Assembly (NCBI GenBank): GCA_933228675.1
Contig: OW121741.1
Location: forward strand, 35,779,952 to 35,843,951
Direction: 5' to 3'
Length of the DNA stretch: 64,000 nucleotides
DNA from: Stomorhina lunata
Lineage: Eukaryota > Arthropoda > Insecta > Diptera > Rhiniidae
Position numbers and translations under genes: made by a program. Below, one piece after another: positions 44,695 through 53,691 of the stretch. The notes below the pieces were generated by a model. The model searched no databases, was not told where the DNA came from, and saw only the letters and a list, made by a program, of their open reading frames with translations. The first letter of the stretch is position 1; each line of letters starts with the position of its first letter.

Positions 44695-45000
44695 TACCCT
44701 TCATTTGGATTTTTGCTGATGTTTGTAACGCATAGAAATATTTGTCCGAGACCCACCTTTTAGTATACCAATCGACTCAGAATCACTCCATCAGTTGTTT
44801 TAACGATGTCCGTTCGTCCGGCTGACCGGCCGGTTATCCATGTAAGCTTGTTATCAATGTAAAGGTCGTAACTTTAAAGATAATTTAATCAAATTTGACA
44901 CAGGCTCATATCTTGGTCCATGGACAATCCCTATACTTTTTAGGCACATCCCATAGAGATGCAAATGCCCAAATTTTTTTCTAAAAAAAAAAAATAATAC
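44695..45000 (+). repeat. inverted partial copy of the 37665-38450 element
   Basis: GTTATACCCTTCATTTGG, GTAACGCATAGAAATATTTG, CGAGACCCACCTTTTAGTAT and CATGTAAGC-type text are the reverse complement of 38270-38445. The right side decays into A/T runs. Confidence 0.65.
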
Positions 45001-45149
45001 TAACATTTTTTTCGAAAAACAACATCACTCGAAACTTTTTCTGAAAAAAATTTTACTCAAAAAATTTTTATAAAAAGTGGGAAATCAGTCGATAATCTAA
45101 GCTTTTACTTTTGGTTTATGAACATAATTCTTAATAGTTATGTTTGTAA

Positions 45150-45290
45150 ATTTAGTAATAATGCGAGGTTTTCGATCTGTCTAAATTGACGATAATCCTC
45201 CTGAAGAGATGGCTTAACCAACCATCGAAACGCGTCGAGGAATTTGGTTTCTCCGCAAACATTTTTTGGCTTTTTATCAATAAATTGGTC
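45150..45290 (+). repeat. dispersed repeat, copy 2 (shared with 21790-21925)
   Basis: AATAATGCGAGGTTTTCGAT through CGAAACGCGTCGAGGAATT and CAATAAATTGG correspond to the reverse complement of the copy beside the 31-bp array at 21940. This copy is also followed, 420 bp on, by a short 31-bp array. Confidence 0.6.
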
Positions 45291-45704
45291 TGTTACATTA
45301 ATAAATAAATGTAACAGATTTGGGATCAAATGTAAATACACTTCTTTTTGAATAATATTTACATCCCGACTATTTTGTTATTTTTTGATAAAAAGTTTTC
45401 ACTCAAATTTATTTTGTTTAATTTTGATTTAAAAAAAATGTTACCACAAATTTTGTCTTCAAACAATTTCATCAATATTTTTTATATTAAGTAATTCCAT
45501 AGCATTTTTTTTTAAATACAAAATTTCATCCAAAATTTAAAAAAATTTTTGTGCAATAAAAAAATTTTTCGTAAATTTTTTTTTACAAAAATTCATTCAA
45601 AAATATTTCTCTCAAAAAATTTCTATATAAAAACTTTAACGAAAATTTTTTTCTTTAAAATATTTCAATAAAAAATTTAACTATTTTTTTTTTATTTTTT
45701 CTAT

Positions 45705-45835
45705 AGAAATTGTAATCGTCACCGAGTATTTCTATAGAAAAGTGATAGTCACTGAGTTTTTCTATAGAAAAAGTAATTGTCACTGAGTTCTTCTACAGAA
45801 ATACTGACCGTCACTGAGTTTTTTTATACCCTTAA
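45705..45835 (+). repeat. short minisatellite of about 31 bp with TTTTTCTATAGAAAA core
   Basis: CTATAG (or CTACAG) at 45711, 45732, 45762 and 45793; the last three are 30-31 bp apart. The units pair TTTTTCTATAGAAAAA with a GTCACTGAG spacer. It resembles the odorant receptor intron array but with a different spacer. Confidence 0.7.
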
Positions 45836-45894
45836 GCAATAGGTGAAATGGTATTATAAGTTTGTCATTCAGTTTGTAACTTTTTCATTACTTC

Positions 45895-46030
45895 TCTTAC
45901 TAATGCATTTGCCGTTCGGAGCCGGAGTTAAAACGTAGGTCCCTTTCAGATCATTGCCTGAGGGAAGTACCACAGATCATTGCCCGAGGGAAGTACCACT
46001 TATTCCAATTGAAATGTTGTCGTGGAAATA
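45895..46030 (+). repeat. SINE tail fragment
   Basis: ACTAATGCATTTGCCGTTCG, then GAGTTAAAACGTAGGTCCC and GGAAGTACC are the reverse complement of 120-250, the body of the SINE at 112-370. No tRNA head is attached. A short internal duplication (GATCATTGCC-GAGGGAAGTACCA) is present. Confidence 0.6.
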
Positions 46031-46259
46031 ATAATAATTATTATTATAATACTCGTATTTCATGTGCAGTTTTTAGCAAAACATGGGAAAATTATGACAA
46101 TTTGAAAATTTTTTAAGTCTGACCATATCGTACCCTACAGCACCAAGGCTAAATGTGGTCTAATGAATTAAAATGTTATATTTGCTAAGTTTTGCCATCA
46201 CACAAACAGTTGCAGGTAACGTATTGAATCCGTATTGAACTTTGTACGAGGAATACTAT

Positions 46260-47060
46260 CTATGTTTCGGGAAATATTCTTATCGAATAATAATACTTTT
46301 GTATTCGTTCAAACCATCTTGTATTCGAAAACAAGATATAGTCGTTGGCTTTCAAGTCGGGACTAATTAGTTGTATGAATCTCTTTAAAGACTTCGGGCA
46401 AACAAATGATCGTCTTCCAATTAGAATTAACAGTTCTACGTTACTCAAGTAAGACACTGACGCCATGATTCATTCGACCGAAGAAACAGGCCAGGAAACA
46501 GACCTTTGAAATGCATTATAACAATAAGATAGGGTGACGCAACCCACATTGCGGCGGCACTCCAGTGGATCAATAGAATTGGATACCCTACTGCCACCGA
46601 TGAGCAGTTTCGTTCTCTCCTGTCCTCGTTCAATAAGATTAAAAGTATACTTTAAAGCACCGGCCCATACAAAAGAGTTGTATTTTATTTTCGGTCAGAT
46701 ATAGGTGAAGGAAACCGAGGCTTTTTTAATACTTCGTTCGATACTTGAAAGTGTGATTTGTCCAACTTACAACACATTGAATTCTCATGCGTAGAACATA
46801 AAGAGCATCTGACGACTCCATTCTGAAACTGTTTCTAAATCGCGGTTTAATGATTCATTCATTTTTTGTCTCACAGCGCCAACTTCATAGCCTTGGTCTA
46901 TGATTGAATGAATATGCGTTTCAAATCCTTCTATCATCTGCAAAAAAGTAAATAGGATTGAAAGTTTGAAGTAGAAAATCATTGATAAAGGTATGGTGTT
47001 GCCAGTTTCCGACGCATAAATAGTACGTACCCCTTGTACTGAAATAAACATAATTTTTTC
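46260..47060 (-). pseudogene. Jockey-like LINE C-terminal fragment
   Basis: On the minus strand the order is NESLNRDLETVSEWSRQM (46800-46880; cf. the DL-I-WS block after the RT palm), SVSFTYI, LIGG-RVSNSIDPLECRRNV (46560), VTLSYCYNAFQRS and NTRWFERIQKYYYSIRIFPE (46270-46320; SNT-W-F-PE end block). The SxxxNSIDxLxxRRxV region is shared with the duplicated block at 32571-33799. Frameshifts separate the pieces. Confidence 0.6.
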
Positions 47061-47389
47061 CGTCGATATGTGGCAATACCGAATGATTGAAATTTTTGGG
47101 GTGAGTTTGTAAAAAGCTGTCCATATTTATATTTGATCTCAGAGGTGGAAGCTTATCACTTGGCCTGGCTTGACAGACTATAATATTTGGACACTTGTAT
47201 CTAATGAAGTTATTTAGTTTTTTAGTAATTAGTCTATGTATGTAATTATTAACAACTGCTCGATACCATATAATTCCCATAAACCTCAAATTCATTTGTT
47301 AAAATATAAATATTTATATTTTTATTGCCAAATTAATTTCTTAACGACAACAATCTATTGTCTTATTCTAAAATAAAAGCTCAAGGAAA

Positions 47390-47720
47390 ATGGTTTTAAA
47401 CGGGACCACACAAAATTTAAGATTTCTGAAGGATATACAATTAATATTTTCAAAGTTGGGCCTTGATGTGGGCAACTTCAACGAAAAGAAACTGGTAATA
47501 AATATTTCGAAATTTGTAATTATTTTAGGAATTTTTGGATATTTTCAAATTGCTTTGCTTAATTTTATACTGGTAAATTATACGCACATCAATCGGATCA
47601 CCAGATCCATGTCAGTGTCTACTCAGGCATTATTGATCACTTTAAAAGTGTTGATATTTTTGATTAAAGGAGATAAATTTCTGAAATTAATATCGAATAT
47701 GAATCAGTTGGCCATGAAAG
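47390..47720 (+). CDS. odorant receptor exon 1
   Basis: It encodes residues 1-110 (MVLNGTTQNLRFLKD to MNQLAMK) and ends in phase 1 at the donor GTAAGT. It holds the cytoplasmic N-terminus and the first two transmembrane helices. Confidence 0.85.
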
Positions 47721-50700
47721 GTAAGTGGTACGAGAGGTAGTATTGTTGTGCGGGGACTAGTAAAACTAATCTAAAAAGCGAAAATCTGAGAATACTATGA
47801 AAAAGTTTGAAAAATTGTTTTTTCTTAAAAAAAAAATGTCAATTGTCAATATAACAGTTTTTCCATAGAAAAATTTTCAATTTTAATAGTTTTCTATAGA
47901 AAAATTGTCAATATTTATGACAGTTTTTCTATTGTCAGTATTACAATTTTTTTATAGAAAAATTACCAGTATTACAGTTATTCTATAGAAAAATTGTCAG
48001 TATTACAATTTTTCTACAGAAAAATTGTCACTATTACATTTTTTCTACAGAAAAATTGTCAGTATTACAATTTTTCTATAGAAAAATTCTCAGTATTACA
48101 AATTTCTATAGAAAAATTGTTATTATTACAGTTTTTCTATAGAAAAATTGCCAGTATAACAGTTTTTCTATAGAAAAATTGTCAGTATTACAATTTTTTT
48201 ATAGAAAAATTGCCAGTATTACAGTTATTCTATAGAAAAATTGTCAGTATTACAATTTTTCTACAGAAAAATTGTCAGTATTACAATTTCTCTATAGAAA
48301 AATTGTCAGTATTACAATTTTTCTATAGAAAAATTGTCAGTATTACAATTTTTCTATAGAAAAATTGTCAGTATTACAATTTTTCTATAAAAAAATTGTC
48401 AGTATAACAATTTTTCTATAGAAAAATTGTCAGTATAACAATTTTTCTTTAAAAAAATTGTCAGTATAACAATTTTTCTATAGAAAAATTGTCAGTATAA
48501 CAATTTTTCTATAAAAAAATTGTCAGTATAACAATTTTTCTATAGAAAAATTGTCAGTATAACAATTTTTCTTTAAAAAAATTGTCAGTATAACAATTTT
48601 TCTATAGAAAAATTGTCAGTATAACAATTTTTCTGCAGAAAAATTGTCAGTATAATAATTCTTCAATAGAAAAATTGTCAGTATAACAATTTTTCAATAG
48701 AAAAATTGTCAGTATTACAATTTTTCTATAGAAAAATTGTCAGTATTACAATTTTTCTATAGAAAAATTGTCAGTATTACAATTTTTCTATAGAAAAATT
48801 GTCAGTATTACAATTTTTCTATAGAAAAATTGTCAGTATAACAATTTTTTCTTTAGAAAAATTGTCAGTATAACAATTTTTCTATAGAAAAATTGTCAGT
48901 ATAACAATTTTTCTTTAAAAAAATTGTCAGTATAACAATTTTTCTATAGAAAAATTGTCAGTATAACAATTTTTCTGCAGAAAAATTGTCAATATAACAA
49001 TTCTTCAATAGAAAAATTGTCAGTATAACAATTTTTCAATAGAAAAATTGTCAGTATTACAATTTTTCTATTAAAAAATTGTCAGTATTACAATTTTTCT
49101 ATAGAAAAATTGTCAGTATTACAATTTTTCTATAGAAAAATTGTCAGTATTACAATTTTTCTATAGAAAAATTGTCAGTATAACAATTTTTCTATAGAAA
49201 AATTGTCAGTATTACAATTTTTCTATAGAAAAATTGTCAGTATTACAATTTTTCTATAGAAAAATTGTCAGTATAACAATTTTTCTATAGAAAAATTGTC
49301 AGTATTACAATTTTTCTATAGAAAAATTGTCAGTATTACAATTTTTCTATAGAAAAATTGTCAGTATTACAATTTTTCTATAGAAAAATTGTCAGTATTA
49401 CAATTTTTCTATAGAAAAATTGTCAGTATTACAATTTTTCTATAGAAAAATTGTCAGTATTACAATTTTTCTATAGAAAAATTGTCAGTATTACAATTTT
49501 TCTATAGAAAAATTGTCAGTATTACAATTTTTCTATAGAAAAATTGTCAGTATTACAATTTTTCTATAGAAAAATTGTCAGTATTACAATTTTTCTATAG
49601 AAAAATTGTCAGTATTACAATTTTTCTATAGAAAAATTGTCAGTATTACAATTTTTCTATAGAAAAATTGTCAGTATTACAATTTTTCTATAGAAAAATT
49701 GTCAGTATTACAATTTTTCTATAGAAAAATTGTCAGTATTACAATTTTTCTATAGAAAAATTGTCAGTATAATAATTCTTCAATAGAAAAATTGTCAGTA
49801 TAACAATTTTTCAATAGAAAAATTGTCAGTATTACAATTTTTCTATAGAAAAATTGTCAGTATTACAATTTTTCTATAGAAAAATTGTCAGTATTACAAT
49901 TTTTCTATAGAAAAATTGTCAGTATTACAATTTTTCTATAGAAAAATTGTCAGTATAACAATTTTTTCTTTAGAAAAATTGTCAGTATAACAATTTTTCT
50001 ATAGAAAAATTGTCAGTATAACAATTTTTCTTTAAAAAAATTGTCAGTATAACAATTTTTCTATAGAAAAATTGTCAGTATAACAATTTTTCTGCAGAAA
50101 AATTGTCAGTATAACAATTCTTCAATAGAAAAATTGTCAGTATAACAATTTTTCAATAGAAAAATTGTCAGTATTACAATTTTTCTATTAAAAAATTGTC
50201 AGTATTACAATTTTTCTATAGAAAAATTGTCAGTATTACAATTTTTCTATAGAAAAATTGTCAGTATTACAATTTTTCTATAGAAAAATTGTCAGTATTA
50301 CAATTTTTCTATAGAAAAATTGTCAGTATTACAATTTTTCTATAGAAAAATTGTCAGTATTAAAATTTTTCTATAGAAAAATTGTCAGTATAACAATTTT
50401 TCTATAGAAAAATTGTCAGTATTACAATTTTTCTATAGAAAAATTGTCAGTATTACAATTTTTCTATAGAAAAATTGTCAGTATTACAATTTTTCTATAG
50501 AAAAATTGTCAGTATTACAATTTTTCTATAGAAAAATTGTCAGTATTACAATTTTTCTATAGAAAAATTGTCAGTATTACAATTTTTCTATAGAAAAATT
50601 GTCAGTATTACAATTTTTCTATAGAAAAATTGTCAGTATTACAATTTTTCTATAGAAAAATTGTCAGTATTACAATTTTTCTATAGAAAAATTGTCAGTA

Positions 50701-53585
50701 TTACAATTTTTCTATAGAAAAATTGTCAGTATTACAATTTTTCTATAGAAAAATTGTCAGTATTACAATTTTTCTATAGAAAAATTGTCAGTATTACAAT
50801 TTTTCTATAGAAAAATTGTCAGTATTACAATTTTTCTATAGAAAAATTGTCAGTATTACAATTTTTCTATAGAAAAATTGTCAGTATTACAATTTTTCTA
50901 TAGAAAAATTGTCAGTATTACAATTTTTCTATAGAAAAATTGTCAGTATTACAATTTTTCTATAGAAAAATTGTCAGTATTACAATTTTTCTATAGAAAA
51001 ATTGTCAGTATTACAATTTTTCTATAGAAAAATTGTCAGTATTACAATTTTTCTATAGAAAAATTGTCAGTATTACAATTTTTCTATAGAAAAATTGTCA
51101 GTATTACAATTTTTCTATAGAAAAATTGTCAGTATTACAATTTTTCTATAGAAAAATTGTCAGTTTTACAATTTTTCTATAGAAAAATTGTCAGTTTTAC
51201 AATTTTTCTATAGAAAAATTGTCAGTATTACAATTTTTCTACAGAAAAATTGTCAGTATTACAATTTTTCTATAGAAAAATTGTCAGTATTACAATTTTT
51301 CTATAGAAAAATTGTCAGTATTACAATTTTTCTATAGAAAAATTGTCAGTATTACAATTTTTCTATAGAAAAATTGTCAGTATTACAATTTTTCTATAGA
51401 AAAATTGTCAGTATTACAATTTTTCTATAGAAAAATTGTCAGTATTACAATTTTTCTATAGAAAAATTGTCAGTATTACAATTTTTCTATAGAAAAATTG
51501 TCAGTATTACAATTTTTCTATAGAAAAATTGTCAGTATTACAATTTTTCTATAGAAAAATTGTCAGTATTACAATTTTTCTATAGAAAAATTGTCAGTAT
51601 TTCAATTTTTCTATAGAAAAATTGTCAGTATTACAATTTTTCTATAGAAAAATTGTCAGTATTACAATTTTTCTATAGATAAATTGTCAGTATTACAATT
51701 TTTCTATAGATAAATTGTCAGTATTACAATTTTTCTATAGAAAAATTGTCAGTATTTCAATTTTTCTATAGAAAAATTGTCAGTATTACAATTTTTCTAT
51801 AGAAAAATTGTCAGTGTTACAATTTTTCTATAGAAAAATTGTCAGTATTACAATTTTTCTATAGAAAAATTGTCAGTATTACAATTTTTCTATAGAAAAA
51901 TTGTCAGTATTACAATTTTTCTATAGAAAAATTGTCAGTATTACAATTTTTCTATAGAAAAATTGTCAGTATTACAATTTTTCTACAGAAAAATTGTCAG
52001 TATAACAATTTTTCTATATATGGTTTAATATTCTAAGTATATTTATTCAAATTAAACTAATTTTTAAGCAAATCCGCAGGAGCATCAACAATTGCTAGCT
52101 GAAAATCGAAGAGCCCAGTTAATCGGTAACATATATTGTCGCATTTGTCAGATAACTGCCTTTGCAGGGGGATGTGCGCCGATTATGTTTATGGCCTATA
52201 CTTATGTTCGAAATGATGTCTTTGAGAAATTTATGCCATTTAGAGCGAAGTAAAAAAATTCAGGGGCCAATTTGCCACATCGAAATCGATAGAAAACTTA
52301 GATTTTTAAGCAAAGGTTGTGTAACATACTTTAGGGATTTTCCAAATATTAAATTTTTCGAAATTATTATTATTTAGAATATCCTTAAAGTATGCTACAC
52401 AAATATTTGTGAAATAACTTACATTTCGATCGACATCGAATGTGGTGGTTTGGCCCCAGAAAAAAATGTTTAAACTCTTAATTAATTGGCACAAATCTTC
52501 CACAGCTTTCCTCTAGACAATGATGGCCTTATCCTGTACATATTCAACTATTCCTGCAGTTTGGTGTACATGTATTTCATAATCTATATGGCGGCAGGCA
52601 TTGAATGTCTCTACGTCTGGTACATATTTAATATATCGTCTCATATTCGGATTTTGAGATCTAAAGTTAAAGAAGTTACTTTAAAGCTGAAGAAGGATGT
52701 CTATGCAGATATTGGTTCTCTTACACGCGATATCGCTTCAATTGTTCGTTACCATATTAAGACTTTGGAGTTTGTCAATGACTGGACCGAGTTGTTTCGT
52801 AACATTTTGGGCTTAGAAGTTATATTGAGTTGCGTTCAAATGTGTTTTGTAATCTATACCGTAAATAATGATGGTAATTTGATATTTGTGCCGCTTAATA
52901 TTACTTCGGCTTTCTTGGTTTTGACACAACTGATGATATATTGCTTCGGAGGACAAAAAATTAAGAATGAGGTAAATAAAGTTTGTGAACAATGATGCTC
53001 CCAGCGTTAGAGGCTAACTCTAAAATGCTTATTTTGCCATCATATACCCTTCACTAGTAAGCCTATAGCAATAACACGCTGCCGATGTAAAATAAATAAA
53101 ATTCGCTAAAGAGCAAGTGTATCGAACTTCTTTTAAAAAACTGATGAGCTTTGTTTGAAAAGCGAGTGCAATGCAAAAAGTTTGGGCTCTAAGAAAAATT
53201 TTCTAACTTTATTGGAACAATATTTCGATTTTTTTGACCATCTTATTAACTTATTTCGGCTAAACGGATTCTTTTCTTTTATTCTGGTGTTTTTTTTCCA
53301 TATAGAGTCAAATGTTAAGTTCCGATATATTCTTGTTCTTTCCATGGCATAAAATGTTACCAGAGCAAAGGAAAATTCTGTTGCTACCTTTGATGCGATC
53401 GCAACAGTTATCGGTTTTGCGCGGTATCTTTTTCGAAGCCGATAGCAGTCTTTTCGTTTTTGTAAGTTTAAAGTACTTATGTATTAAAAAGGGTATAAAT
53501 GAAACTTATTCAAGTCTAAATATCTTTGCAGGTCACGAAAACGGCCTACTCATTTAATGCTTTACTTGTGGCGAGAAGGGAATAA
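47390..53585 (+). CDS. odorant receptor (7tm_6 family), five exons
   Basis: Exons 47390-47720, 52069-52249, 52506-52971, 53306-53461 and 53532-53585 join in frame to a 395-residue protein, the usual length for insect odorant receptors. These are seven-helix ion channel subunits with a cytoplasmic N-terminus that work with the co-receptor Orco in sensory neuron dendrites. Visible features: hydrophobic helices near residues 38-60 and 72-92, further ones in exons 2 and 3, the family signature LMIYCFGGQKIKNE at the end of exon 3 continuing as S in exon 4, FPWHKMLPEQRKILLLPLMR, and the C-terminal helix VTKTAYSFNALLVARRE. The first acceptor (TTTTTAAG at 52061-52068) was chosen because it alone keeps the frame. 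The orthologue cannot be named from sequence alone; Drosophila Or30a is one candidate since it and Dh31 are on the same chromosome arm. Intron 1 is 4.3 kb, nearly all satellite. Confidence 0.88.
47838..52016 (+). repeat. 31-bp palindromic satellite in odorant receptor intron 1
   Basis: The unit is a 24-bp perfect palindrome (ACAATTTTTCTA joined to its own reverse complement) plus the 7-bp spacer CAGTATT. About 134 copies fill 4.18 kb. The left edge (47838-48250) is irregular; the right part is nearly uniform. Variant units (ATAATAATTCTTCAATAG at 48651 and 49768; TATAACAATTCTTCAATAG at 48993 and 50110) repeat with the same 1117-bp offset, about 36 units, so a large segment was duplicated recently. 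Confidence 0.97.
52069..52249 (+). CDS. odorant receptor exon 2
   Basis: Enters in phase 1 and encodes Ala111 and NPQEHQQLLAENRRAQLIG to KFMPFRA, ending in phase 2. A donor GTAAAA is used, which is weak but keeps the frame. A nearer acceptor CCGCAG (52078) would cause a frameshift. Confidence 0.82.
52261..52460. mobile_element. GGGGCCAA foldback MITE occupying odorant receptor intron 2
   Basis: The left arm (GGGGCCAATTTGCCACATCG) and the right arm (GAATGTGGTGGTTTGGCCCC) are long inverted repeats of about 85 bp each around a short AT centre; both also contain TAACATACTTTAGGGAT or its complement. The element starts 11 bp after the donor and ends 45 bp before the acceptor. Family members lie at 3137-3243 and 53692-56460. 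Confidence 0.75.
52506..52971 (+). CDS. odorant receptor exon 3
   Basis: Completes Asn171 and encodes residues 172-326 (FPLDNDGLILYIFNYSCS to QKIKNE). The acceptor is CTTCCACAG and the donor GTAAAT, phase 0. It carries the central helices and the conserved YCFGG region. Confidence 0.88.
53306..53461 (+). CDS. odorant receptor exon 4
   Basis: Phase 0 on both sides, 52 codons from SQMLSSDIFLFFPWHKM to SSLFVF. The join to exon 3 gives KNE-SQ, matching the family's NES motif. Donor GTAAGT. Confidence 0.88.
53532..53585 (+). CDS. odorant receptor exon 5 (C-terminus)
   Basis: After a 70-bp intron ending ATCTTTGCAG, the exon encodes VTKTAYSFNALLVARRE and TAA. Too short to stand out alone, but it matches the typical end of the last helix. 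Confidence 0.85.
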   Translation, partial: VTKTAYSFNALLVARRE

Positions 53586-53691
53586 GCTATGAAGGATATA
53601 ACCAATCAAATACTTAATACTTTTTACTAACAAAATATACAAATTTTTCGAAAACTTTTTAATTTAATTACTTAAACACAAAAATATCCAT

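Noticed and set aside
46921..47295. 124-codon minus-strand frame just upstream of the odorant receptor
   Set aside because: No family resemblance; its end overlaps the LINE fragment region and the composition is that of surrounding AT-rich DNA. It could be promoter DNA of the receptor.
47838..52016. Regular palindromic 31-bp repeats looking like a CRISPR array
   Set aside because: The only spacer is a fixed 7-bp CAGTATT, the locus is a eukaryotic intron and no cas genes are present; it is a satellite.
52073..52080. CCGCAG as the acceptor of odorant receptor exon 2
   Set aside because: It would put the exon out of frame with exon 1 and reach a stop within about ten codons; the acceptor at 52068 keeps the frame.
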